Shown: positions 42,222 to 49,733, numbered from the stretch's first letter. The stretch is DNA of 52,551 nt from an uncultured Desulfovibrio sp. (GCA_937926875.1 CALBAX010000094.1:1-52551); one strand, 5' to 3'. Notes: generated from the letters alone by a model not told the origin. Made by a program: numbers and translations.

Positions 42222-42463
42222 CGGCCAGTCCTCCCGCTTTCCGCTCCGTTGATGGCGCGCACGGCCCGGTCCACATCCGCCGCCGTGGCGTTGTCGATCT
42301 GCACGATGCTGGTGCCGTCGGAATAGCTGGTCCGGCGCACGGAGCGCTCCGGCTTGCGCATGGCCGCGATCACGTTCGCCAGGCCGTCCAGCAGCGTCGC
42401 CACCAGGACGACCGTGCCCGCCCAGGTCCAGAAGTTCGCAAAGATGATCTCAAAAATGCTCAT
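42218..42463 (-). CDS. Small single-pass membrane protein
   Basis: 81 aa. One N-terminal hydrophobic segment (IFANFWTWAGTVVLVATLLD), then a basic/hydrophilic tail with TSIVQIDNATAADVDRAVRA. AAGGAG site. Early operon membrane proteins of this size are often superinfection or host-modifying factors, but no family is seen. Confidence 0.7.
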   Translation of the reverse strand: MSIFEIIFANFWTWAGTVVLVATLLDGLANVIAAMRKPERSVRRTSYSDGTSIVQIDNATAADVDRAVRAINGAESGRTGR

Positions 42464-42464
42464 G

Positions 42465-43040
42465 TTATTTACTCCTTCTCCATCGTTCGATTTCACAGTC
42501 GGCCCCGGTTATCCACCGGCCCCCGATCTTGTGTGCATAGTCCAGGAACAGGACCGCTCCGGTGAAGCGCACGCGGAAGTCTTCCAGCTCCGCCGCCGAA
42601 ACGCTCATGTGCCCAAAGGCTTCCTTCATGTCCCGCCACACCGGCCACGGCACGAAGAAAAAGCGGTCCTGGATACCCACGCACACCGCCGCCAGCGCTC
42701 CGCAGCGGTGGTGCCGCTCCAAGGTCTCCATCTGCGTTTCCGTCAGCACGTCCCGCTTCATGGCGTCTGTGGTGGTGTACTTCGCCTCGAAAATGATACT
42801 GCGCCCGCCGTCCAACGTGCCTTGAAAGTCCGGCTGGGCGTGTGCGGTGAAGCGGCCCACGAAAATACCGCCTTCCCGCTTTTCCAGCACCCGGAACGGT
42901 TCCGGCGTCTTCTCCACCTTCGCCCGGCCCTGGTTCGCGTACAGAAGGCACGCCTGACGGATGGCCTCCTCGAAGTCATGGCCCCGGTTGTTGCTCATGC
43001 TGGCGTGATACTGGCCCAGCGCTCCGCGTCGTCCCTTCAT
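42465..43040 (-). CDS. RecU-like Holliday junction resolvase
   Basis: 191 aa. SNNRGHDFEEAIRQACLLYA, AHAQPDFQGTLDGGRSIIFE then AKYTTTDA carries the D..E.K nuclease motif of RecU; FFVPWPVWRDMKEAFG follows. RecU resolves four-way junctions in recombination-dependent replication. The start at 43040 overlaps the HD gene stop. Confidence 0.88.
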   Translation of the reverse strand: MKGRRGALGQYHASMSNNRGHDFEEAIRQACLLYANQGRAKVEKTPEPFRVLEKREGGIFVGRFTAHAQPDFQGTLDGGRSIIFEAKYTTTDAMKRDVLTETQMETLERHHRCGALAAVCVGIQDRFFFVPWPVWRDMKEAFGHMSVSAAELEDFRVRFTGAVLFLDYAHKIGGRWITGADCEIERWRRSK

Positions 43041-43588
43041 GCCATACCAGCCTCCACGATATGCGTGGCCCGCATATCCGCCGCGTGCAGCTCGTACACG
43101 ATGCGGTGCAGCTTCATCGCCTCGTTCAGACCACGGCTCCCGCCGCGCACAGCGTCGTCCCACGCGCCCATGTGCCAGCGGATAGCCAGGGCCTCCTCGT
43201 CTTCCAGCTTCATAAACCGCGCGATCAGGTAGACAGACTTTTCCCCGTGTCCCATGGGGAAGCGGTCCTTTTTCACGTAGGAATAGACCTCACCCGGTCC
43301 CGCGTGATGCTCCCGCACGTATGTATTCGCCTTGCACAGGTCATGGAGCAGCGCACAGATTGCAACGGCCTCCATCGTCGGCTCGTTGTCGATCACGACC
43401 TTCCGCAGCTCCCGGAACACGTTGACGCTGTGCTCCACCAGTCCGCCGGGGTAGGCCAGGTGATGCTTTGTGCTGGCTGGCGCGGTGAAAAAATCCGTCT
43501 CCCGCTCCATCCATTCCAAAAGCTCCTCTGCGCCCTCCCGGTGGATATACCGCCGGTAAAGCTCTTTGAACTGTTCTTCTCCTGTCAT
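43037..43588 (-). CDS. HD-domain phosphohydrolase
   Basis: 183 aa. Metal ligands H53 (GGLVEHSVNVF), H82-D83 (CALLHDLCKAN) and later His residues (HHAGPG, FPMGHGEKSVYL) define an HD domain. Related phage proteins hydrolyse nucleotides or cyclic nucleotides. Its place next to RecU and Rep suggests nucleotide-pool or signal control; the substrate is unknown. Confidence 0.85.
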   Translation of the reverse strand: MTGEEQFKELYRRYIHREGAEELLEWMERETDFFTAPASTKHHLAYPGGLVEHSVNVFRELRKVVIDNEPTMEAVAICALLHDLCKANTYVREHHAGPGEVYSYVKKDRFPMGHGEKSVYLIARFMKLEDEEALAIRWHMGAWDDAVRGGSRGLNEAMKLHRIVYELHAADMRATHIVEAGMA

Positions 43589-44424
43589 TTCAGCCCTCCG
43601 TTCTGTTTTCTATGCGCTCGCCGCATGGTCAGGTAGAAATACCATCCGGTTTGCTCGTTGAATGACTTCTCGCACTCCACCAGTTCCCAGCCGCGATACT
43701 GCTTTTCCCAAAAGCGCACGAACTCCTCGCTGTCCTCCGGCAGCTTGGCGATCTTGTCCAACTGGCGGCACGTGTACTTCCGGTCATTCGGTGCCCGGTG
43801 CCACGGCTTTTCCAGATTTTGCGATTGCGTCCAGTGCTTTTTCCCGGCACTGTCCTGGACCATGTACCCGGCCATGCTGGCGATGCCCTTTGCGTTCGGT
43901 CTCAGGCGGTCAGCGTTTGCCCATCCGTACATGACCGGCTCCCGGTCCTTTGTGCCCTTGGTCTCCCACCACAGGTTTTCCACCTCGTCGCGGTCCAGCC
44001 CGCCGTTCATCAGAATGTGATGGTGGATGCGGTGGGTCCCATCCTTCTTCCGTCCGATCTGTGTCACAAGCAGATACTTGAGAGGGGGAAGGCCCCGCTT
44101 CTTCCGCAGGTATGCTACCCGGCGCAGATACTTGGCGACGATCTTCGCGGCCTCCTCCTCACTCTCCGGCAGAAACTCCGGGGCGTAGGTCAGATGGACC
44201 ACCAGATCACCCACGCCGAAATTGCTGTTGGCGAGCTGAATGAAATAGCGCTTGGCTCTCCGGTCATTGAGGTTCTTCTGCTTCGGCGCAGAGACGTTGA
44301 CTTTCTTCCCACGCTTCCGTCCGACCGCCTGCTGCTGTTGTCCGCTGTACGGATAGATTTCCGGTGAAAGGAAGTTCTTACCACAGTGAACGACCTTTTC
44401 CCGTATGAAAGACCTGTTTATCAT
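43585..44424 (-). CDS. HUH-type replication initiator (Rep)
   Basis: 279 aa. KKDGTHRIHHHILMNGG contains the HUH metal site (HIHHH, about 132-136). MAGYMVQDSAGKK gives a catalytic Tyr candidate (Y187); VVHLTYAPEFLPES is the upstream motif 1. This is the rolling-circle nickase plan, as in P2 gpA and in small Rep proteins. An alternative start at 44442 is possible. The phage probably replicates by rolling circle; the nick site is not identified. Confidence 0.88.
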   Translation of the reverse strand: MINRSFIREKVVHCGKNFLSPEIYPYSGQQQQAVGRKRGKKVNVSAPKQKNLNDRRAKRYFIQLANSNFGVGDLVVHLTYAPEFLPESEEEAAKIVAKYLRRVAYLRKKRGLPPLKYLLVTQIGRKKDGTHRIHHHILMNGGLDRDEVENLWWETKGTKDREPVMYGWANADRLRPNAKGIASMAGYMVQDSAGKKHWTQSQNLEKPWHRAPNDRKYTCRQLDKIAKLPEDSEEFVRFWEKQYRGWELVECEKSFNEQTGWYFYLTMRRAHRKQNGGLK

Positions 44425-44572
44425 CCGTGTACCCCTTTGCATCGTCTCCTGGTCCTTCCTCGATGCTTTTCGCAAGAAGGATAATACCCATTACAAGCCC
44501 GTCCGCCGCCTCCCGGCGGCGTTGCGGCGCGCCTCTCTGCATCCTGCGTCGAGGCCGCTATCTTGACTTTAT
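44425..44572. other. Upstream region of Rep, possible replication origin
   Basis: Between the Rep start and the small-RNA promoter. Contains a GC-rich hairpin (GCCGCC-tcc-CGGCGGC, about 44502-44519) and short repeats. A double-strand origin near rep is plausible but not shown. Confidence 0.35.
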
Positions 44573-44601
44573 CCGTGCATTGTGGTACAATATATAGTAG
44601 G
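44573..44601 (+). promoter_or_regulatory. Promoter of a small RNA
   Basis: TTGACT (44573-44578), 17-nt spacer, TACAAT (44596-44601), on the strand opposite to the surrounding operon. No coding frame follows before the terminator. Confidence 0.82.
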
Positions 44602-44607
44602 AAATGA

Positions 44608-44690
44608 CCCCACGCACAGCAAAATCTTGAAGATTTCTCCCCCGGTTTTCGCTTCCCACAGCGAGCGCCGGGGGAGAATGTTTTTTTAGA
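44608..44690 (+). ncRNA. Candidate small RNA opposite the early operon
   Basis: A transcript of about 80-90 nt from the promoter at 44573-44601 to the terminator at 44634-44690. It contains a near-perfect short dyad aaatctt-g-aagattt, then a strong stem TTCTCCCCCGG...CCGGGGGAGAA followed by TGTTTTTTT. No ribosome site or start codon. It lies between rep and the WWLRS gene, transcribed against them. Confidence 0.7.
44634..44690 (+). terminator. Rho-independent terminator of the small RNA
   Basis: An 11-bp stem (TTCTCCCCCGG with CCGGGGGAGAA) followed by TG and seven T. Strong on the plus strand; the minus strand lacks a proper T run after the stem. Confidence 0.88.
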
Positions 44691-45051
44691 ACAGATATGG
44701 ATTTCTTGTGATGCGGACGATCTCGTCGATCTGCTCACCGCCCATCTGGCTCGGATACGGCGAGCGGAGCCACCACAGATTTTCTTTCTTCGGAATGGGG
44801 ATGCCCCGTCCGCCTTCGTAGTTGATGTGGGACACGATCTCCTCCATGCTCATGCACTCCATGTTGACCAATGCCTGCTCCACATCACGGTCGCAGCAGT
44901 CATTCCAGAGCATATACAACTTGTCCCCGGTGATGCCGTTGTTCTGCATACGCCGGAACGCTGCCTCGGCGCGATACGGATTGTACTCATAGGCCAGCAT
45001 CGCGAACGTCAGCGCACCCGGATTGCCTTTGCAAATATCGAATGTGACCAT
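44686..45051 (-). CDS. Small phage protein with a WWLRS tail
   Basis: 121 aa. The N-terminal part (VTFDICKGNPGALTFAMLAY, NPYRAEAAFRRMQNNGITGD, VSHINYEGGRGIPIPKKE) resembles a small conserved phage protein; the tail then reads NLWWLRSPYPSQMGGEQIDE. The WWLRS-coding 14 nt (tggtggctccgctc) are identical to those in TR, VR1 and VR2. It follows the VR2 gene by 55 nt and shares its operon. The tail may be a DGR-target remnant or a coincidence. Confidence 0.7.
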   Translation of the reverse strand: MVTFDICKGNPGALTFAMLAYEYNPYRAEAAFRRMQNNGITGDKLYMLWNDCCDRDVEQALVNMECMSMEEIVSHINYEGGRGIPIPKKENLWWLRSPYPSQMGGEQIDEIVRITRNPYLF

Positions 45052-45067
45052 GGCTGTCTCCTTTGCT

Positions 45068-45089
45068 CTCCGGCGCTTACGCACCGGAG
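45068..45089 (-). other. Hairpin downstream of VR2 (DGR target hairpin)
   Basis: On the coding strand CTCCGGTGC-GTAA-GCGCCGGAG forms a 9-bp stem (one T-G wobble) with a 4-nt loop, 17 nt past the stop of the VR2 gene. It has the same stem length and a GNAA loop as the hairpin after VR1 (8344-8365). On the plus strand it is followed by tttttt and could also terminate read-through from the small RNA. Confidence 0.7.
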
Positions 45090-45106
45090 ATTTTTTCGAT
45101 TTCCGA

Positions 45107-45994
45107 TCAGATGTCAAAGCCCGGCGCGAAGCCATACGAATAGTAGGCGTAGTTGAAGTTCGCAGACCCGTCCGTGCTCACACCGCAGAAGGAGTTCGTG
45201 TAGCTCGCACGCACGGAGCGGAGCCACCAGAAATACGTTCCTTTGTCGCCGCACTCCTTCACGCGGTCGCGCTCACGGGTGAAAACCGGGAGCTGGAAGT
45301 CGTCGTCTCCGTCGTTCCACCAGGCCCCGTCCGGCGTGCCGAACACGTCCGTCGCCGAAGGCAGCCACAGCGGGTCCGAATACTCCACCCGCTCGCCCTC
45401 GATGGTCTCCACGAAGGTCCTGGGTACGATGATCTCCCGCCATTCCGCCGCGATGTGCGGATAGATGTCCTCCAAAACGTGCTTGCGGCCCTTGCTCTTG
45501 AAATACCCGGTCTTGTTGGTCGCCTCGTCGTTCATCACGCCCTCGTCCCAGCAGTCTTCGAAGACGAAGCGGGCCGAAGTGGGCGACACGTAGCAGCAGA
45601 CCACGGTGACGGTCCCGCCGGTATCCAGCGGCACCTCAATCTCGTCGCGCTGGGCGAGCAGGTGGTCCAGCTTGCCCTCGGCCTTCGCCCGCTTCAACTG
45701 GGACGGGCTGACGAAGCCGACGTGGATGCTCCGCAGCCTGCATAAGTCGTCCTGCGTCGCACTCTTTTCCTCCGCCGGTTCCTCCGGCTCTGCCTTCTTG
45801 CTCACAGGCTCCTCGGCCTTTTCGGGGGCGCGCCCGGCCCGGAGCAGCACGGCCAGCAGTTCACCGGCCTTCTCGCTCTGGCGGTCCAGTCGGCCCAGGT
45901 GTTCCAGGAACGCCGCTCGCTCGCGCGCCACCAGATCGGCGTCGCCCTCCACGTGCAGCCGGGCCTCCCCAAATCGCAGCGTCAATTCGCTCAT
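45107..45994 (-). CDS. Second DGR target: early-region protein with lectin-like variable domain
   Basis: 295 aa. N-terminal beta-like segment (ELTLRFGEARLHVEGD), an acidic/charged linker (about 75-95), a central domain with HVGFVSPSQLKRAKAEGKLD, TVTVVCCYVSPTSARFVFED and LWLPSATDVFGTPDGAW, then a C-terminal DUF6273-like tip WWLRSVRASYTNSFC...YGFAPGFDI. The start at 45994 has AAAGGAGG; a longer frame upstream lacks one. No signal peptide or transmembrane segment is seen. It is not in the tail cluster but in the early operon, so a cytoplasmic or host-facing hypervariable factor is possible. Confidence 0.9.
   Translation of the reverse strand: MSELTLRFGEARLHVEGDADLVARERAAFLEHLGRLDRQSEKAGELLAVLLRAGRAPEKAEEPVSKKAEPEEPAEEKSATQDDLCRLRSIHVGFVSPSQLKRAKAEGKLDHLLAQRDEIEVPLDTGGTVTVVCCYVSPTSARFVFEDCWDEGVMNDEATNKTGYFKSKGRKHVLEDIYPHIAAEWREIIVPRTFVETIEGERVEYSDPLWLPSATDVFGTPDGAWWNDGDDDFQLPVFTRERDRVKECGDKGTYFWWLRSVRASYTNSFCGVSTDGSANFNYAYYSYGFAPGFDI
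45114..45232 (-). repeat. DGR variable repeat 2 (VR2)
   Basis: Aligns without gaps to TR 7613-7731. All 17 mismatches fall at template adenines (coding strand). It differs from VR1 at many of these sites, so it has been mutated independently from the same template. Confidence 0.96.
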
Positions 45995-46040
45995 GTGCTT
46001 GTCCTCCTTTAATTTATATAGGTATGTGCCGCTCACGCGC

Positions 46041-46397
46041 TCAGGTATCAGCCTTCCCGCCGTGATGGCGCATCCAGTTCCGAATGTACTGGGTGATGTC
46101 TCCGACGAAGCCCGTGCATAGGTGGATGTCGTGCACAGGTTTTCCCTCGCAGCGGCAGTCCGAGCAGTTCAGACCGTTGTTGCACTGAGCCTCGCAAAAC
46201 TGGCACATACAGTTCCCGTTGTCGAAGGGACACGGGCTGACCGCTTCCACCTCGATCTCATGGCCGCAGCCAGGGCAGAAGTTCCAGCCGTTTTCCACCG
46301 GCCCGTCCGCCTCGAAGGTCTCGATGTACCCGCATCCCCGGCAGTTCCAGGTGTTGTGCTCTTGGTCCACGCATGAATAGATCACTTTCTCGTCCAT
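46041..46397 (-). CDS. Cys-rich zinc-binding protein
   Basis: 118 aa. WNCRGCGYIETFEADG and GWNFCPGCGHEIEVEA form one zinc ribbon; CPFDNGNCMCQFCEAQCNNG and CSDCRCEG add more Cys pairs. Ends with an amphipathic helix (ITQYIRNWMRHHGG). Function unknown; typical of early accessory genes. Its start overlaps the stop of the upstream gene. Confidence 0.75.
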   Translation of the reverse strand: MDEKVIYSCVDQEHNTWNCRGCGYIETFEADGPVENGWNFCPGCGHEIEVEAVSPCPFDNGNCMCQFCEAQCNNGLNCSDCRCEGKPVHDIHLCTGFVGDITQYIRNWMRHHGGKADT

Positions 46398-46660
46398 CAC
46401 AGCACCTCCGCCGGTTCCCGGAGCCATTCCAGACAGCACTTGATGCACGTCTGTGCATCCGGCGACCCCTTACAGCTGTCCTCGTCCCCGTCGTGCGGGC
46501 ACATAATGACTACGGCCAGCTCCTCGTCGTCCATCTCCCTGATCTTGTCCGCACGGGTGAACACCACGTCCGGGCACTCCTGCTTTCTGGCCTCCCGGCA
46601 GGCTTTCCCGCCGTAGGTCAGCAGGCAGCCGGATACCCGGCACCTATCACACAGTTTCAT
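46397..46660 (-). CDS. Small Cys-rich early protein
   Basis: 87 aa. LCDRCRVSGCLLTYGGKACR, then MCPHDGDEDSCKGS and TCIKCCLEWL: several metal-type Cys pairs. It overlaps the Dam stop by 14 nt. Not recognised. Confidence 0.72.
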   Translation of the reverse strand: MKLCDRCRVSGCLLTYGGKACREARKQECPDVVFTRADKIREMDDEELAVVIMCPHDGDEDSCKGSPDAQTCIKCCLEWLREPAEVL

Positions 46661-47747
46661 ACGCTTTTCCTCCCGTTTCCGGTACGTAATTCAGCCACAC
46701 CGTTTCCGTTCTTACCGCGCCGCCTTCCGCCTGCGCCCGCCGGTGCAGCTTTTTCCACCCCTGCAGGTGTTCGTTGTACAGGTCGTTGTCATAGCCGGAC
46801 AAAATGACCGGCCCCGGATGTTCCTTCAATGCGTCCAGAAGCTCGATGTGCTGGGCCTCCTCCGCCATCTCCACGATGTATTGCTTGCCCTTGCGCGTAT
46901 GCAGCATATAAGGCGGGTCCGCGTAGATCAGCACGTCCGGGTGACGGAAGCGCCTGATCACATCGACCGCTGGGGACTGCTCGATCTGCGCATCTTTCAG
47001 GCGTTCCGCCACGGCGGCGATACGCTCCGGGAGCTGCCGCCAGTAGCGCACATCGTAGGCGTACTCGCGCCCGGCACGGTCATTTTTCCAACCGCCCTTG
47101 TAAACAACGGTGCTCCCGTGGGCTTGCCAGTAGCGTACCAGCGTCAGCCGGGCGGCTTCGATGCCGTCCGGTCGGACCTGTCCTCCCGCCTTGAAATGGT
47201 CCCACGCCTGTTCATACTCGCCCCGGCTGTACGGCGTGCAGGCCACGGCCCGCATCAGCTCCTCCGGCTGTTCCCGGATACAGCGGAACAGGTTGATGAT
47301 CTCGCCGTCCAGGTCGTTGATGGTCTCGATACGGCTCGGCGGCTTTTTGAAGAACACTGCCCCGCTCCCGAAGAACGGTTCCAGATAGCTCTTGTGCGGC
47401 GGCATGAGGGATACAATCCATTCCGCCAGCCGCCATTTGCTCCCCGGATATTTCAGCACGGGCTTCATCTGGCCTGCCGCCTTGAATGTCTCCGCGTTCC
47501 AGTCGATGGCCTGTCCGCACCAGCCGCAGAAACAGCAGCGGTTCCCGTCCTCGTTGTAGAGATATTCGCCGCTCCCGCAGGTCGGGCAGGCCAGGATGCT
47601 TTCATCCCCGTCCGGGTGCGGCGGCTCCGGCATCCGCCGGAACAGAGCCGCCCGGCCCATCCGGCAAGCCTCGTTCACGATCTCAAGGCTCTCGTATGTC
47701 TCCCGGTGCTCCGGGTCCAAAATCTCAGCAGCTCGTTCATAAGTCAT
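46647..47747 (-). CDS. Dam-type adenine methyltransferase fused to a zinc-ribbon domain
   Basis: 366 aa. Residues about 1-90 (EILDPEHRETYESLEIVNEA, LACPTCGSG, CCFCGWCG) form a small phage zinc-ribbon/Lar-like domain that often occurs alone. From residue 94 (MKPVLKYPGSKWRLAEWIV) it is a D12-class N6-adenine methyltransferase: LEPFFGSGAVFF (SAM binding) and ADPPYML (motif IV, catalytic). It is likely self-protection against host restriction. The join is in frame with no visible stop, so it looks like a genuine fusion. Confidence 0.9.
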   Translation of the reverse strand: MTYERAAEILDPEHRETYESLEIVNEACRMGRAALFRRMPEPPHPDGDESILACPTCGSGEYLYNEDGNRCCFCGWCGQAIDWNAETFKAAGQMKPVLKYPGSKWRLAEWIVSLMPPHKSYLEPFFGSGAVFFKKPPSRIETINDLDGEIINLFRCIREQPEELMRAVACTPYSRGEYEQAWDHFKAGGQVRPDGIEAARLTLVRYWQAHGSTVVYKGGWKNDRAGREYAYDVRYWRQLPERIAAVAERLKDAQIEQSPAVDVIRRFRHPDVLIYADPPYMLHTRKGKQYIVEMAEEAQHIELLDALKEHPGPVILSGYDNDLYNEHLQGWKKLHRRAQAEGGAVRTETVWLNYVPETGGKAYETV

Positions 47748-48312
47748 GGCGTTCCTCCACATAGCACCAGCTCTGCGGGGCGCGGCGCAGGTATAGCGCC
47801 TCGTTCCCGCAGCGCCCGGTGTTTTCGCTGTGCATAGCGCAGCTTTCACAGTCCAGTTCTTCCTGGCACACACGGCGGAAGCTGTTTAGCTCATGCGGCG
47901 TGTCGTAGATTACCAGGTCGGAGATGCACCAGCCGATAGGGTTTCCTTTTGGCTCGTAGGCCCACAGCTCCCTCGCCGTCAAGCAAGCCTTTTTGAGGAC
48001 TTCAGGCGTGGCAGCTTCCGCTTGTGCCCGGTTCTCTCTAAAATCCGGCCATTTCTTACCACCGTTAAACAGCACGAAGTCGGAACAGATAAACTCTCCA
48101 ATAACCTTGCCGCAGCACTTCTCTGCAAACGGTATCGTTACGTTGGAGACCCGCAAATCCCAAGTGTAGTAATCTGCTTTCGTGCAGTAGATATAGCATT
48201 TGAATGGTTTTTTCAGCTCCGGCCTGCTCTTGCGGAACTCTATCGTTTTCTCACCGCTCGCAATTTTTGCGCACCACTGCGGCCTGATGCTGATAAGCAC
48301 AGCCTTTTTCAT
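47737..48312 (-). CDS. ASCH-domain protein
   Basis: 191 aa. MKKAVLISIRPQWCAKIASG, EKTIEFRKSRPELKKPFKCY and KVIGEFICSDFVLF show the ASCH/YqfB-like RNA- or modified-base-binding fold. A Cys-rich tail (CQEELDCESCAMHSENTGRC) follows. It overlaps Dam by 11 nt. Confidence 0.82.
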   Translation of the reverse strand: MKKAVLISIRPQWCAKIASGEKTIEFRKSRPELKKPFKCYIYCTKADYYTWDLRVSNVTIPFAEKCCGKVIGEFICSDFVLFNGGKKWPDFRENRAQAEAATPEVLKKACLTARELWAYEPKGNPIGWCISDLVIYDTPHELNSFRRVCQEELDCESCAMHSENTGRCGNEALYLRRAPQSWCYVEERHDL

Positions 48313-48728
48313 GTTCCATCCCCCAGTCTCAGCGTTCCGCTGGAATACAGAGTGTACAACGTGTTCCCGTGTCCGTCGGTCAGATACGGCAGGAAAACCT
48401 CGTCCACGCTCGCCATCCCAGCCTCGATAATCGCCATTTGTGCCAGCACCCAGTCCCGCAGGTTGCGCCAGCCCGTGCGCTCGGCCTGGTCGCGGTCGTC
48501 CTTGAGCTTCTGCTGCTTGAATACGAACAAAACGCCGTCGATGTTGGCCGAGAGCATGAAGCCCCGCCGCCCAGTTGGCGTATCAATGGAGAAGGTCACG
48601 CCCGTCGGGCGTCCCTTTTTGTCGTATTCCACCATGATCTGACGCGCTCCGTGCCCGGCGAGCGCGCCCTGTATCTCTCCCAGGCTGGTGAACACATCCA
48701 CCCCGGAGGTATAATTCTTGATCGCCAT
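48309..48728 (-). CDS. Early protein of unknown function
   Basis: 139 aa. TSGVDVFTSLGEIQGALAGH, VTFSIDTPTGRRGFMLSANI, then a helical part (LRDWVLAQMAIIEAGMASVD). Alpha/beta, soluble. Similar small genes are common in Firmicute phages but I cannot name a function. The start at 48728 has GGAGG. Confidence 0.68.
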   Translation of the reverse strand: MAIKNYTSGVDVFTSLGEIQGALAGHGARQIMVEYDKKGRPTGVTFSIDTPTGRRGFMLSANIDGVLFVFKQQKLKDDRDQAERTGWRNLRDWVLAQMAIIEAGMASVDEVFLPYLTDGHGNTLYTLYSSGTLRLGDGT

Positions 48729-48738
48729 GCGCTCCTCC

Positions 48739-49563
48739 TTATCCGTCGTAGCACCCGCATGGAGCGCCGCATAGGCATCCGCCGGGACTGTCCGGGAATA
48801 ATTCATCGAAGGTGATCTGCGCGTCTTCAAACGCTTTGTTCTCCATGAACTCGTTGTAGTAGCTCTCCCAGGACCAGTCGCGACCCAGTCCTTTGACGTT
48901 TACATTCCTCGCAGCCGAGCCGTGTTCAAGCGCGATTGCGCGCTGAAACAGGTCCGGGTAATTCTCCCACAAGGCTTGTATCTCCTTCTTTTTCATGGAA
49001 GGGCAGAAGAAACACGAGCTTTTTCCCGGCTTCGGCAGCCCGGCCCGCTCGATCACGCGCACGCACTCCTCGCGTGTCCATCCCCATTCATAGAGCGGAT
49101 AATGTTTTTCGTACTTTTTGTCCGCTTCGTCGATTGGTGCGGCGTGTTGGATGCGCCGCGTCTCCCCGGCATCGTAGCCGATGTATTTTTGGACGCGCTG
49201 GCCGCTGGCCCACACCTCTTTGCACGGTTGATAGTTGTTGCAGAACTTCTCCTGCGTCCCGATCTTGTGCTTGAGGGAGCAGCGCTTGAAGCCGTAGGCG
49301 ATGGAGGGCAGCGTCCCGCTGTTGATACACTCCTGTTCCAGCGTCAGGCGGTTGCCGTCCTTGTCGTGATACTGCACGGAGGCGATCTGCGGAAGCCCAT
49401 GCTTTTCCAGCCATCCGTTGAAGGTCTCGATGAACTCATACGTGTGCGGCTGTTCTCCGCCGGTGTCAGCGAATAAGATCAGGTCTATCGGGATTTTGTG
49501 CAGGTACATTCCAATGATCATGGCGGTGCTATTGGTCCCGCCGCCGAAAGAAACGACGTTCAT
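48739..49563 (-). CDS. PAPS-reductase/DndC-like ATP pyrophosphatase protein
   Basis: 274 aa. N-terminal PP-loop VVSFGGGTNSTAMIIGM, then DLILFADTGGEQPHTYEFIE, KRCSLKHKIG and a Cys pair in SSCFFCPSM, plus a C-terminal CLCGAPCGCY. This is the phosphoadenosine-phosphosulfate reductase family fold, which includes DNA-modification enzymes such as DndC. Beside two DNA methyltransferases, a DNA or nucleotide modification role is plausible but unproven. Confidence 0.85.
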   Translation of the reverse strand: MNVVSFGGGTNSTAMIIGMYLHKIPIDLILFADTGGEQPHTYEFIETFNGWLEKHGLPQIASVQYHDKDGNRLTLEQECINSGTLPSIAYGFKRCSLKHKIGTQEKFCNNYQPCKEVWASGQRVQKYIGYDAGETRRIQHAAPIDEADKKYEKHYPLYEWGWTREECVRVIERAGLPKPGKSSCFFCPSMKKKEIQALWENYPDLFQRAIALEHGSAARNVNVKGLGRDWSWESYYNEFMENKAFEDAQITFDELFPDSPGGCLCGAPCGCYDG

Positions 49564-49730
49564 CACTTTCTCCTCTCCGGCGTCAAGATCGCGGCCAGCT
49601 CCACGCCGCGCACATCGGCCTTATCGAACACTTCAAAAACCTTGTCCCAGGCGGCAGCGCACCCGCTCGCCGTCACGGTCGCGCCGGTCTTCTCGCCGGT
49701 GGTATAAGTAACGATCACAGCATATTTCAT
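49563..49730 (-). CDS. Small protein upstream of the PP-loop gene
   Basis: 55 aa: MKYAVIVTYTTGEKTGATVT, then AAWDKVFEVFDKADVRGVEL. A small alpha/beta protein. Its TGA overlaps the next ATG by one base, so the two are coupled. Not recognised. Confidence 0.72.
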   Translation of the reverse strand: MKYAVIVTYTTGEKTGATVTASGCAAAWDKVFEVFDKADVRGVELAAILTPERRK

Positions 49731-49733
49731 CCT

